Below are positions 1 to 8,219 of a stretch of 36,920 nucleotides of DNA, piece after piece. The notes under the pieces were generated by a model. The model had not been told where the DNA came from, searched no databases, and saw nothing but the letters and a program-made list of their open reading frames with translations. Source of the stretch: a virus; the IMG/VR virus record IMGVR_UViG_3300023170_000074, positions 1 to 36,920 of that record; one strand, given 5' to 3'. The position numbers and the translations under genes are program-made. The first letter of the stretch is position 1. Each line of letters begins with the position of its first letter.

Positions 1-211
1 GTTTATTAATAATCCTCTTTAGATTAAAAACTAATCTTGTAAGATAATTATATGCGTCTTTTTCTTGCGCAGTTTTTAATTGTGATGCTTTCTTCAAAAT
101 TTTACCTTTATCATCAACGATACCCAGCTTGTATGCTTCGGTATCTTTAAATGGTTTTACCAATAAAGATAAAATTCTGTAAGCTACTAAATTATCAACC
201 ACTCTTGACAT
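1..211 (-). CDS. conserved phage hypothetical protein, C-terminus cut by window edge
   Basis: An open frame from ATG at 211 runs off the left edge after 70 codons. It begins MSRVVDNLVAYRILSLLVKP and continues as a helical, Lys-rich segment ending in TRLVFNLKRIINK. The start overlaps the stop of the preceding gene as TAATG, so translation is probably coupled. I recognise the pair (this gene after the 123-residue gene) as a recurrent arrangement in marine T4-like phages, but I know of no function. The true length cannot be judged here. Confidence 0.75.
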   Translation of the reverse strand, partial: MSRVVDNLVAYRILSLLVKPFKDTEAYKLGIVDDKGKILKKASQLKTAQEKDAYNYLTRLVFNLKRIINK

Positions 212-582
212 TAAATTTTCCTTAGTGTAGAAACAATGCTATTATCTATACTTATATCAGATGTTTTGATGTTGTGCTCAGGAACTTCATCTGGCATCCT
301 CCCCAGATATATCAAAAATGTTGTCAGAGCATTCCAGCTGTCTTCGTCAATTTTATAGAATAACATATTTGTTGTACTATCGCCAAAGATATTATATAAA
401 ACGATTATGTGATTTAGTATTAGTCTTTCTCTTAATACATTATTATTCTTGTATCTAGAAAATAATTTTTTAAGATAAAGAAATCGTTTTAAATCTTCTT
501 CAAATTCTTGTAAACTATGACACTGTGGATTATCATAGTGGTTCATAGCATAGACAAGAAAGTTGTTTTCGTTCAGCTTCAT
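211..582 (-). CDS. conserved hypothetical protein, 123 aa
   Basis: A 123-residue soluble protein starting MKLNENNFLVYAMNHYDNPQ. It has a Lys/Arg-rich amphipathic middle (KRFLYLKKLFSRYK) followed by a hydrophobic helix (LNHIIVLYNIFGD). No signal peptide or membrane segment is visible. It looks like a small protein that recurs in marine T4-like phages (family recognition from memory, function unknown). The ATG follows a terminator hairpin closely and no clear Shine-Dalgarno is seen, so it may depend on readthrough or on a start upstream of the terminator. Its stop overlaps the next ATG (TAATG). Confidence 0.75.
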   Translation of the reverse strand: MKLNENNFLVYAMNHYDNPQCHSLQEFEEDLKRFLYLKKLFSRYKNNNVLRERLILNHIIVLYNIFGDSTTNMLFYKIDEDSWNALTTFLIYLGRMPDEVPEHNIKTSDISIDNSIVSTLRKI

Positions 583-594
583 TATATGATATAG

Positions 595-620
595 TCAAAA
601 TGGGGGCATGCGCCCCCAAG
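595..620 (-). terminator. intrinsic terminator after the 167-aa structural gene
   Basis: A 7-bp perfect stem, TGGGGGC with GCCCCCA, closes a 4-base loop (601-618). On the minus strand it is followed by TTTT at 600-597. It sits 17 bases past the stop at 637, where an intrinsic terminator for this late block is expected. The U tract is short, so termination may be partial. Confidence 0.7.
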
Positions 621-636
621 AACCATATATCTAAAA

Positions 637-1140
637 TTATACGTCAGGAAACTCTGAGTCGTCGTCCTGATCGCCTGTTATTGAACCCATAGCGACCAAT
701 GTTTCGTACTGAATACGTCCAGCACGACCACCTGTACCTTCGATACGTCTTACCCATCCAGCATGTTGAACTGGATTACCGTCGGCAGCAATTTCAGTTG
801 CCTCAGTTGGGTCAACACCAAATACTTTAGTTGGGTCACCCATGTCTCCAGAAGTTGAAGTTGCTTCTGATGTTGTTACATACTCTGGCTTCTCAGAAAG
901 AGTATATGCTGCAGCAACAGCAACTGATGTTAAAGTTGCTCCTGGGACACCAGCCTCAACTACTGCTGATGCATCACTAGCAATAGAAACAATTCTGTAA
1001 TCTTCACCAGCGATACGAATATAATTACCTACAACTGCTTCAGTTGTGAAAGCAGTAGAAGTTCCAGTAACTGTACCATCAGCAGCAATAGCAGCTGTTC
1101 CGCTTGCCGTTTTGCTATCTTTGTTACCCCAAAGTGCCAT
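637..1140 (-). CDS. probable virion structural protein, 167 aa
   Basis: The N-terminus MALWGNKDSKTASG followed by Ala/Thr/Gly/Val-rich beta-strand sequence (residues 10-80) matches, from memory, a conserved structural protein of marine T4-like phages. The second half (GRAGRIQYETLVAMGS) ends in an acidic tail, DQDDDSEFPDV. There is no signal peptide or membrane segment. The start has a strong Shine-Dalgarno (AAGGAGAA, about 6 bases upstream). It is followed by a GC-rich terminator, consistent with a highly expressed late gene. Whether it belongs to head or tail cannot be told from sequence. Confidence 0.65.
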   Translation of the reverse strand: MALWGNKDSKTASGTAAIAADGTVTGTSTAFTTEAVVGNYIRIAGEDYRIVSIASDASAVVEAGVPGATLTSVAVAAAYTLSEKPEYVTTSEATSTSGDMGDPTKVFGVDPTEATEIAADGNPVQHAGWVRRIEGTGGRAGRIQYETLVAMGSITGDQDDDSEFPDV

Positions 1141-1155
1141 TGTTAATTCTCCTTG

Positions 1156-2325
1156 TTATCGATTTGAATTAGGTAGATTTAAAGTGTGGTGAGCGATACC
1201 ACCATATGATTTTTTGGCGGTTACCTTTTGGTTGGCTCCCGACTTTGAACCCACAGGACGACCACGACCACGCTTCACTGCAGGTTCAGCTGGCTTTTTG
1301 GGTGCGTCTTTATCATCACTATTATACGAAGTACCATAGGTTCCCTTATGTGTTACAACTCCAGGTCTACCCTTGTCGTACTCATATTCTTTTAAATATT
1401 CTGCGAATGAAGGTGTATCATAATCTTCCTTCTTTACAGATGCTTCTTTTGCTTTCATTGCTTTCATTCTTTCACGATGCTTTCTAAATACATCATCGTT
1501 CGCTTCTTTGCTTGATGGAGTAGTTTTACGAGCACCATATTCACCTGTATCAACTTCTTCTCTCATTCCTTCTTCCCTTTCTGCTCCGAGTTTAGCAGCG
1601 ATTGCCATTTCTCTTTTCTTTTCTTTTGACTTACCTTTGAACTGTGGAGCATCAGACTTTTGAAAATCTTTAATAACATCGCCCATGTCAGTTTTAGCAA
1701 GATCCATTTTCTCTTCAATAGACTCAACTTCTTCTTTCTTCATCTGCTTTTGCTTTTCCATTTCAGCTCTACGCTCAGCAGGTGAAGGAATACGAACAGT
1801 TTTAACGTTGGATTTATCTTGCATCATTCTTGACAATGCTTTTCTTGCCATACTTTCTTCCATCTCATCGCCACGTTTCTTGGCTTTTTCTTTTTCGTCC
1901 TTTTGCTTTTGACGTTCAGCATCAGTACCGCTATTGTGGAAGTTAATTCTGTGCCTTGGATGCACCTTATTATCTTTACCCATTTCCATGTCAGAACTAT
2001 ACATGTCTTCTTTTTTTGTTTGTCCGCTCATGCCTTTTTTCGCTAGGTGTTTGGCAATTGATGGACCAAGACCATATTTACCAGCTTTGGCTGGAGGATT
2101 TTTTCTTGGTGGATCTGGATCAAATGGAGGATCTTTTGCCTCAGTTTTTACTGGCTTTTTAATGGTAACAGGATAAACCTTACCACCCATCATAAACTTA
2201 TCTTTGCCAGCACGATGAGCCGCAGATGCTTTTGTGATAAACTCGTTAGCATCCTCTTCGTAGTCAGAAGGAACTTCAATCTGAACTCTCTCAGTTGCCT
2301 TCTTTAGATCTTTATATTTTTTCAT
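1156..2325 (-). CDS. charged, disordered phage protein with C-terminal AT-hook
   Basis: A 389-residue protein dominated by Lys and Glu, with long predicted disordered or coiled stretches (for example RRAEMEKQKQMKKEEVESIE) and many Lys/Asp-rich low-complexity runs. Near the C-terminus is a KRGRGRP core, the classical AT-hook that binds the minor groove of AT-rich DNA. There is no enzymatic motif. It lies among virion genes, so a scaffold, internal head or DNA-associated structural role is possible, but this is inference. The start is ATG at 2325 with AGGGAAA about 8 bases upstream. The same AT-hook core appears in the 73-aa membrane protein at 8220-8441. Confidence 0.65.
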   Translation of the reverse strand: MKKYKDLKKATERVQIEVPSDYEEDANEFITKASAAHRAGKDKFMMGGKVYPVTIKKPVKTEAKDPPFDPDPPRKNPPAKAGKYGLGPSIAKHLAKKGMSGQTKKEDMYSSDMEMGKDNKVHPRHRINFHNSGTDAERQKQKDEKEKAKKRGDEMEESMARKALSRMMQDKSNVKTVRIPSPAERRAEMEKQKQMKKEEVESIEEKMDLAKTDMGDVIKDFQKSDAPQFKGKSKEKKREMAIAAKLGAEREEGMREEVDTGEYGARKTTPSSKEANDDVFRKHRERMKAMKAKEASVKKEDYDTPSFAEYLKEYEYDKGRPGVVTHKGTYGTSYNSDDKDAPKKPAEPAVKRGRGRPVGSKSGANQKVTAKKSYGGIAHHTLNLPNSNR

Positions 2326-2361
2326 TTTCGAAATTTCCCTAGCTTTTTACAGTTATATTAT

Positions 2362-2628
2362 TTATTCCTTTACGATTTCCAAAACTAAATCGCCATCGCC
2401 CTTCAATAATCTATGGTAGGACATTTTTGGTATAAAATAATCCTCATCTTCCTCTAATCTCACTGGCAACTCATTATCTTTTTGAAGCATCCAACCTTTG
2501 CCAATTAAAACTTTTATTGTTCTGTCTTGTTTATCTCTATGCCAAACTAAAAAATCTTCGTCTAATTCTTTAGGAAACCTTCTTATGGTATGCCACGGTA
2601 AATCTAGATCATAATATACTTCGCTCAT
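2362..2628 (-). CDS. hypothetical protein, 88 aa
   Basis: A small acidic soluble protein (MSEVYYDLDLPWHTIRRFPK) with alternating Trp/Leu/Asp strands and a LKGDGDLVLEIVKE C-terminus. I do not recognise the family. It is tightly packed, 6 bases after the stop of the upstream gene, so it is probably translated from the same late message. The Shine-Dalgarno is weak. Confidence 0.65.
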   Translation of the reverse strand: MSEVYYDLDLPWHTIRRFPKELDEDFLVWHRDKQDRTIKVLIGKGWMLQKDNELPVRLEEDEDYFIPKMSYHRLLKGDGDLVLEIVKE

Positions 2629-2634
2629 ATTTAA

Positions 2635-3201
2635 TTACCAGAAGAAGTTTCCACCTCCAGAAAGTCCTAGTTGTTTGGCATACCTTGGTGTTCTGCATGC
2701 CCAATAACTTGGAGTTGTTTTATCATTTCTAGTACTACACTTATGCCTAGCAGCAAAACTTGCTCTGGCTTTAGGATCATTCAATTTAACTGACAATCCT
2801 GTAGTATCTCCCCACTGAACCTTCTTAACATTTTTAGTCTGAGGATCTCTAACATAAACATAAAACTTTTTAGATCCACCACGCTTTGGTTTGTTTAGTT
2901 CAACGTCATCCTTTTCTTCCGTATACATAGGACAATCTAGAGGAACATGTTCTCCGTTAAACTCAGCAAATTCACCAATTTCTGTTTCTTCTAATAGAGC
3001 CTTATCAACTCCAAATACTTCTAAAGTTCCCTCAGCTACCATCTGCCTAGCAGTTTGCCATAAAGCAAAATACTGTTCTGATCCAACACGGTAAACGTTT
3101 TCCTTCAAAGGAACTTCGTTTTCTATGTGCCAATCTATGGCTTCAGTAGCCTCTGTTAAATTTTGATCAACAGGATTTAAATAATCTTTAAACTTAATCA
3201 T
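2635..3201 (-). CDS. conserved phage protein with Cys/Trp-containing C-terminal domain
   Basis: A 188-residue protein. Residues 1-100 begin MIKFKDYLNPVDQNLTEATE and are acidic. Residues ~108-188 form a conserved-looking basic domain with FYVYVRDPQTKNVKKVQWGD, CSTRNDKTTPSYWACR and a Gly-rich end, GGGNFFW. This C-terminal domain recurs in T4-like marine phages, where I recall it as uncharacterised or structural. Two Cys residues near an Arg/Trp cluster could bind metal, but only two are present. The start overlaps the stop of the nucleotidyltransferase fusion gene (ATGA). Confidence 0.7.
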   Translation of the reverse strand: MIKFKDYLNPVDQNLTEATEAIDWHIENEVPLKENVYRVGSEQYFALWQTARQMVAEGTLEVFGVDKALLEETEIGEFAEFNGEHVPLDCPMYTEEKDDVELNKPKRGGSKKFYVYVRDPQTKNVKKVQWGDTTGLSVKLNDPKARASFAARHKCSTRNDKTTPSYWACRTPRYAKQLGLSGGGNFFW

Positions 3202-5492
3202 TTTGTAGAACTCTTATGCGATAGTCTTTTCTTTTCTAATTGACGAACACGTGGTACCATCTTTATTGCTATCCTATTTAGAATAGGTGTTAGACGCTTA
3301 ACTCTAGCTTCTAATCTTTCTTTTTCTGCAACTGAAATCTTTTTAAGATCTCTACCTTTAGTAAATCTTTGCTTTAACGCTTTGACTGCTAACCTTCTTG
3401 CTCTTTTATTGATAACCTTCATTGGGGAATATCTTTTTAAGGCAATCTTAACAGCTCTCTTACGTTTTGCTTTTGTGCGCATCAATCTTTGCTTAGCACG
3501 AATTCTTTCTATTCTTGATAAAACTTCGTCAAGCACTTCAAGTTCTTCGTTGACTTTTTTCTTATCCTCATCGTCAACTTCTTCACCAGTTTCATCATCA
3601 ACCATCTCAAAGTCGTCGTCATCATAAGCATGGTTTACGATATCGTCGTCGGTAATACCTTTAGCGACCATATCTGCTATCTTTTCAATTTTTTCATCAG
3701 TCATCTCTTCGCTATCATCATCTTCCTCAAAGAAAGCATCATATGACTTGTTATAGTTGACACCTAAAGTTTTACCGTCGTCTTTAAGTTTAATTTGTTT
3801 GTCTGCTTTTTTAATTTCTTCAGTGCGATACTCATGCTTCATAGTATCTAATTGAGGATTTTCTTTCTCGTCCTTTTTACCAAGCAATCTCTTCAAATCT
3901 TTATAGCTCATAATAGATTTTGCTAGATTGTAGTTGCTTGATGTATCAATTTTTTCTGACTCAAACTGACCAACCTTAGTAGTTCCATCAGGTTGCCTAA
4001 TTGCTTCCTCCAGATCAGTAGCATCTTCACGTAAGTCTTTGTCTGCTCCGTGGTAAGTTCCCTTACCTTTAGTAACATATGAGTTTACTCTAGCAAGTCC
4101 CCACTGCTCTGGTGTAGTTCCTGGACGATGTCCTGAGTTCCAAGCAGCAACACCACGCTTATAAACTTTCATCAAAGTGCTATATGACATCCCAGACTTT
4201 TGCGCTTTCTTTTTTACAGCTGCATTTTCTTCTATCGTTTCTTCTTTTAATCTAGATGCCTGAGTAGGAATCATCTTTTCATCATAGTTAATTCCTGCCA
4301 TCTTAGCAGTCTTCAACATGTTCAACAAAATTTTATATCCGTTCTTAGACATTGGCAACTTGCGAGCATTTCTAAGACCCATATTTACCAGTTGTTCTGG
4401 ATTACTTTTCTTTTGCGCATCTTCAATACCAAGTGTTGTAGCAATAATTCTAGCAACTTTGATTTTATCCGCAGCAGTAAATTTTATTGATTCCATGTTT
4501 TCTCCGTAGAGTTCTTTATATTTTTTTGTATGCTTTGAGGGTTTTGTTTTAGCAGTCTTATCTCCTGGAGCTGGTTTATATGCTTCAGGATCTTTGTCGC
4601 TTAACTTGTCTGCCTTGTTCCAGTGTGCTGCTCTAGCTTTAGCTGTAGAAGGTGACAACCCACTAACATATTTTTTTGGTAAACCTGATTCTTTATCTTT
4701 TGCTACTTCATTTAGAGGAGATACTTCTTGAAGCCACTTACTAACAAGCGATCCGTCTTCTTGTTTCAATAGCAGATGATTAGAACCTCTCTTAACTATT
4801 TCTAATTGAGAGCCATCACACTCTACTAGTTCTCCAACATTATATATTTCTTCTTTAAAATACTTTTCTCGTATATCGTCAACTTCAAACTTAATAGATT
4901 CTTTAATAGGATCTAGTCCCATACCAGATCTAACTTCGTTCATCAATCGTTTAGCATCCATAGTAGTTAATGTGTTAGGAACGCCCCTCTTAAACGCATT
5001 AAAGTTACCTTTTTTAGCAGCTTCACGCATTTTAGTAGCTGACATACCAGAAGCAGAATCACCGTCAGGATCTCTTTCTCCTGCGGAAATTACTTCTATA
5101 CTATCAAAATTGTATTCTTTACCGTTGTATCTATCGAGTAGCGTTTTAAATTCGGATACTCTATCACTACCAGCAACTAACACGATACTCTTGTATTTTT
5201 TGTTTAGATGCTTAACAACCTCGATAATTGTTCGCATATTATCTGTAGCTGCAACAAACTTAGTTCTGGGGAACATTCTCCTCAGATAGTATACTTTACG
5301 GGCAACAGGGAGAGGATTTTTCTTAGAATCTTTAGTTTTCGATACAAAAACTGCAGAATCTGAGCCGACAGATAGCTTCTTGACTGCTTTTACTAGCAGT
5401 TCATGCCCTATTGTGGGAGGATTGAATCTACCAAATGCGAATACAATTTTCTTATTCGGCAGTTCATTTAAAAACTGTCTATAACCTTTCAT
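3198..5492 (-). CDS. large fusion protein with N-terminal NMNAT/cytidylyltransferase-type domain
   Basis: A 764-residue mosaic. Residues 12-180 are a nucleotidyltransferase of the (H/T)xGH class: GRFNPPTIGH (T27-H30) and SATKMR (151-156), the counterpart of ISSTxxR. Such enzymes transfer AMP or CMP to a phosphorylated substrate, as in NAD or CDP-alcohol synthesis. Residues ~219-256 (ELVECDGSQLEIVKRG) and ~433-478 (MSYSTLMKVYKRGVAAWNSG) are modules seen in marine T4-like phage proteins of unknown role. Residues ~588-650 are strongly acidic (EEDDDSEE) and ~655-764 strongly basic and helical (KAKRKRAVKIALKRYSP), suggesting nucleic-acid or capsid association. It is preceded by a TATAAATA late box, so it may be a late protein, possibly packaged. 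Confidence 0.8.
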   Translation of the reverse strand: MKGYRQFLNELPNKKIVFAFGRFNPPTIGHELLVKAVKKLSVGSDSAVFVSKTKDSKKNPLPVARKVYYLRRMFPRTKFVAATDNMRTIIEVVKHLNKKYKSIVLVAGSDRVSEFKTLLDRYNGKEYNFDSIEVISAGERDPDGDSASGMSATKMREAAKKGNFNAFKRGVPNTLTTMDAKRLMNEVRSGMGLDPIKESIKFEVDDIREKYFKEEIYNVGELVECDGSQLEIVKRGSNHLLLKQEDGSLVSKWLQEVSPLNEVAKDKESGLPKKYVSGLSPSTAKARAAHWNKADKLSDKDPEAYKPAPGDKTAKTKPSKHTKKYKELYGENMESIKFTAADKIKVARIIATTLGIEDAQKKSNPEQLVNMGLRNARKLPMSKNGYKILLNMLKTAKMAGINYDEKMIPTQASRLKEETIEENAAVKKKAQKSGMSYSTLMKVYKRGVAAWNSGHRPGTTPEQWGLARVNSYVTKGKGTYHGADKDLREDATDLEEAIRQPDGTTKVGQFESEKIDTSSNYNLAKSIMSYKDLKRLLGKKDEKENPQLDTMKHEYRTEEIKKADKQIKLKDDGKTLGVNYNKSYDAFFEEDDDSEEMTDEKIEKIADMVAKGITDDDIVNHAYDDDDFEMVDDETGEEVDDEDKKKVNEELEVLDEVLSRIERIRAKQRLMRTKAKRKRAVKIALKRYSPMKVINKRARRLAVKALKQRFTKGRDLKKISVAEKERLEARVKRLTPILNRIAIKMVPRVRQLEKKRLSHKSSTK

Positions 5493-5523
5493 TATTACCC
5501 ATCTATATAATTAACTGTAAATA

Positions 5524-5531
5524 TATTTATA
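5524..5531 (-). promoter_or_regulatory. T4-type late promoter box TATAAATA
   Basis: An exact TATAAATA on the minus strand, 32 bases upstream of the ATG at 5492 and in a short AT-rich gap between genes. This is the T4 late consensus recognised by gp55-containing polymerase, and gp55 is encoded in this window. No good -35 element is needed or seen. In an AT-rich genome chance occurrence cannot be excluded. Confidence 0.55.
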
Positions 5532-5542
5532 TAATTTTTATT

Positions 5543-6400
5543 TTAATTATCTATCAAAAGTACATCAAATGCAGCTGTCATACGAGCATTATTTGAACGA
5601 ACTGTAGCTCTTACGTCAACATCTGATTTTTCTGGTATAGCTACTGGAAATTGAAAAACGTAGTTATATGGTCCACCAGCACCTGAAACCTCAAAACTGT
5701 GTCCAACTCTAAATGCATCTTGACCAAAATATCTAACAAACATATCCCCAGTTGCATCTGCTCCATACTGCACTGATGCTATTCCTTGCATAAGGTATGC
5801 AGTTTTTCCTGCAGGAACTGTATAGATAGCCATTAAAGTTTGAGATTTTTCTATGTTAATTCTCAGTACTTCTGTTCCACCTCGAGAAACTCTTATCTGA
5901 GAAGTATTAGTACCATTAGTACTATATGCACGGTAAACTCGTTTAAATGTTACTGAACCTGTAGCAGTGCTTCCACTAATTGTAAAATCTTCATATGTTG
6001 GCTCGTAATTTTCATCAAGTCCTTCTACTCTAAACGTTAATCCATTATCTGTAGTTACTGTTGAACCATTAGCAGCAGTTGTTAAAACTGTTAATGTGCC
6101 AGCAGTATTAAATGCCGACCAAGGGTATGCTGTATCACTTTTGTCCCAGACAGTGCCACTTGTATTTTGAGACATCGCAGGAACAGCACCAAATTTGTGT
6201 ATAAATGTGTGTCCAGCAACTAAACCTTGAGAAATAGATAATCCCCATGGCTGTAAACTTGCCCCTATGGCTGATCCAGAAATATTTGCATCGACATAAA
6301 TTGGATTTAAAGAACTATTAACAGACGTGTCTTTACTGACTGGGATTGGATTTCCCTCATCATTTTTTATTTCCTGATTATCTGTAAATAAGTATGTCAC
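5543..6400 (-). CDS. probable virion structural protein, 285 aa (GTG start)
   Basis: A beta-rich protein with many Gly/Thr/Ser/Asn, beginning MTYLFTDNQEIKNDEGNPIP and ending AFDVLLIDN. Stretches such as TVPAGKTAYLMQGIASVQYG and VAIPEKSDVDVRAT resemble T4-like cyanophage virion structural proteins (memory-based family recognition). There is no signal peptide. The start is GTG at 6400, overlapping the stop of the nuclease gene as GTGA, with AAGG 8 bases upstream, so it is translationally coupled. A neck, baseplate or fibre-associated role is plausible but unproven. Confidence 0.65.
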   Translation of the reverse strand: MTYLFTDNQEIKNDEGNPIPVSKDTSVNSSLNPIYVDANISGSAIGASLQPWGLSISQGLVAGHTFIHKFGAVPAMSQNTSGTVWDKSDTAYPWSAFNTAGTLTVLTTAANGSTVTTDNGLTFRVEGLDENYEPTYEDFTISGSTATGSVTFKRVYRAYSTNGTNTSQIRVSRGGTEVLRINIEKSQTLMAIYTVPAGKTAYLMQGIASVQYGADATGDMFVRYFGQDAFRVGHSFEVSGAGGPYNYVFQFPVAIPEKSDVDVRATVRSNNARMTAAFDVLLIDN

Positions 6401-6810
6401 AGTTTAACCTTTCCTTCAGCAATAAGTCTTTCACGATTTGCCATATGCTGATCTTGAACAAGTTTTTTATTTTCTCCGTTGTACTGTACAGCATGACCCT
6501 CTTCGATAAGTCTTTCTGAGATCATTCCAACTGGAGTCCAAAAGTCTCCAAGGATACGACCAAACTTACCTTTAGAATCATATTCTTTACAGCATAAGAT
6601 AGACTTCTTACCTAGCATTTCTTTCAACCTTGCTTTACTAGCAAGACCAAATATTTTTTCTACCTTGTCTCTGGTTCTAGATTCTGGAGTGTCTATACCT
6701 GATATTCTAACTCTCTCATCTTTTAATATGATACCAAATCCTAAGTCAATATCAATATCAACAGTATCCCCATCTACAACACGTTTAATAATAGCGTGAT
6801 ATTCGTACAT
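6397..6810 (-). CDS. thermonuclease (staphylococcal nuclease family)
   Basis: A 137-residue single-domain SNase. It shows the family signatures: RVVDGDTVDIDIDLG near the N-terminus, ERVRISGIDTPESR (the Arg, Asp and Glu catalytic set) and GRILGDF carrying the second catalytic Arg. SNases are Ca2+-dependent enzymes that cleave DNA and RNA to 3'-phosphonucleotides. No signal peptide is present, so it would act in the cytoplasm or within the virion. I chose ATG 6810 over ATG 6825: it has GGAG 9 bases upstream and makes a TAATG overlap with the preceding stop, whereas the longer form lacks a ribosome site. It lies between virion genes. Confidence 0.9.
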   Translation of the reverse strand: MYEYHAIIKRVVDGDTVDIDIDLGFGIILKDERVRISGIDTPESRTRDKVEKIFGLASKARLKEMLGKKSILCCKEYDSKGKFGRILGDFWTPVGMISERLIEEGHAVQYNGENKKLVQDQHMANRERLIAEGKVKL

Positions 6811-7640
6811 TAAATTACTCTCCATCCAGAACGATAAACCATCTGTATACCGCCATTGTCCATTTGCAAACTAAATCCACCCGCATCATTATCTACTGTG
6901 CCTGAAGCATTTATAGGATTTGTGGAAGCATTGCCTGATTCATCTTTAATAACCAACACTCTACCATTGGTAGCAGTCGATGGTAATGTTATTGTTACAG
7001 TACCAGCGTAGTTAACACCAATATACCAGTCTCCATCTTGGACTATATATGTATCAGTCTCAACTAATGTTGTATTGTAAACAACATCTCCAGTTTCAAT
7101 GGTGTCGCCAATCCACTTCTTTGTTGTGGCATCATACTTTAAATACTTACCATCTTGTTTAGCTGAATTGCGATTAACATCATCCAAAAACTCTAAACGA
7201 ACTTCACCAGATCCTGGACCATGCGCTGAGATTTTTCCTAACCACTGCTCAAGATGTTTTATCTTTTTGCGAATATCATCTACATCTCTAGAGGGTGCAT
7301 CTGGATTTGGTTGCTGAAAAGTTTTACCAGTAAGGTATTTGTTTACCTCATCCATATCTAAAGTTTGCTCATCAACCAAAGTTTCTTCTTCTTTGATTGG
7401 CTCTGGCAAAACTTCTGCGATAATCTGTTGAGCTTCTTTTTTACCTTCTGTTTCTTCAGGTAATATTTCTACTTCTTTTTTGATAGAAGATAACTGAGAA
7501 AACAAATCTGATAAATCTGATTTGACATTTTCTTTGACTTCTGCTCTTACGCTGGCAATAAGTTTCCCTGTAGGATCATTCTCAGAATAATCCTTTTTGC
7601 CTTCAGAAATAACTTTTAGAAAATCTCCTAAACCGCTCAT
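6810..7640 (-). CDS. probable virion structural / fibre-like protein, 276 aa
   Basis: The first ~120 residues are acidic and helical (MSGLGDFLKVISEGKKDYSE). A coiled-coil-like segment, DDIRKKIKHLEQWLGKI, leads into VRLEFLDDVNRNSAKQDGKY and a beta-rich C-terminal half (TVTITLPSTATNGRVLVIKD, MVYRSGWRVI) typical of phage fibre and virion proteins. This suggests a trimeric helical stalk with a beta tip (inference). The start at 7640 overlaps the previous stop as ATGA; a longer reading from 7685 would sit inside the upstream gene. Confidence 0.7.
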   Translation of the reverse strand: MSGLGDFLKVISEGKKDYSENDPTGKLIASVRAEVKENVKSDLSDLFSQLSSIKKEVEILPEETEGKKEAQQIIAEVLPEPIKEEETLVDEQTLDMDEVNKYLTGKTFQQPNPDAPSRDVDDIRKKIKHLEQWLGKISAHGPGSGEVRLEFLDDVNRNSAKQDGKYLKYDATTKKWIGDTIETGDVVYNTTLVETDTYIVQDGDWYIGVNYAGTVTITLPSTATNGRVLVIKDESGNASTNPINASGTVDNDAGGFSLQMDNGGIQMVYRSGWRVI

Positions 7641-7873
7641 GCTAACGCTAGTAATCCTTCCGCAGCTGCCACAATGTAACGGCAAGCAACTTCGTCATCA
7701 GCAAGTTCCTGTGCTGCTCTAACTTCTACGATCTGCTGCACTAAGAAGTCATATTCTTCTTTGTTTAGATCGCCATCTTTATACTGCTGTTCAAAAGTTA
7801 ACAGGTCTTTCGCTAATGATGCTGCTGGTCCATCACCAGTAGCAACTTGTCTAAGTTCTTCTAATACGCTCAT
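7637..7873 (-). CDS. small helical hypothetical protein, 78 aa
   Basis: A predicted all-helical acidic protein (MSVLEELRQVATGDGPAASL, ending IVAAAEGLLALA). It is coupled on both sides by ATGA overlaps (7873 with the lipoprotein stop, 7640 with the fibre-like gene). A G-rich ribosome site (GGGGGGGAAG) lies directly upstream. Family not recognised beyond a general resemblance to small marine myovirus proteins. Confidence 0.7.
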   Translation of the reverse strand: MSVLEELRQVATGDGPAASLAKDLLTFEQQYKDGDLNKEEYDFLVQQIVEVRAAQELADDEVACRYIVAAAEGLLALA

Positions 7874-8217
7874 CTTCCCCCCCAAGCACTAACAATAGTG
7901 TCAATTCTAGTTTTTTGAACTTTTAAAATACCTTCACAAAAAGTCTCATTTTTAGAATCCTTTGCTTTGATTAATGCCTCCTTCAACTGCGAAACATTTT
8001 CAGCTTGAGGATCTTCTCTCAACTCAGTATAGACTGATAGTCTATTAACATCATCAATAACATAATCCCAAGTGCTCTTATCAGCACAGTCTAGACTGTC
8101 AACATCTACCTTAGCATTAACTAGCATAGAAAATTCAACAGGATCGTGGGGAACAGGAAAAATGAATGAACATGCACTCAAACAAAGAACTGCTGTTAAT
8201 GATAGTAAGTTTCTCAT
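7870..8217 (-). CDS. predicted lipoprotein, 115 aa
   Basis: MRNLLSLTAVLCLSAC is a short lipoprotein signal with lipobox L13-S-A-C16, so the mature protein should be a membrane-anchored lipoprotein starting at Cys16. The remainder is soluble and helical with two further Cys (C43 and C94), possibly a disulfide in the periplasm. Similar small lipoproteins occur in marine T4-like phages. The role is unknown: an outer-membrane spanin or a superinfection-exclusion protein are possibilities, but no coiled coil typical of o-spanins is obvious. It follows a small inner-membrane protein gene by 2 bases. Confidence 0.75.
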   Translation of the reverse strand: MRNLLSLTAVLCLSACSFIFPVPHDPVEFSMLVNAKVDVDSLDCADKSTWDYVIDDVNRLSVYTELREDPQAENVSQLKEALIKAKDSKNETFCEGILKVQKTRIDTIVSAWGGR

Positions 8218-8219
8218 AA

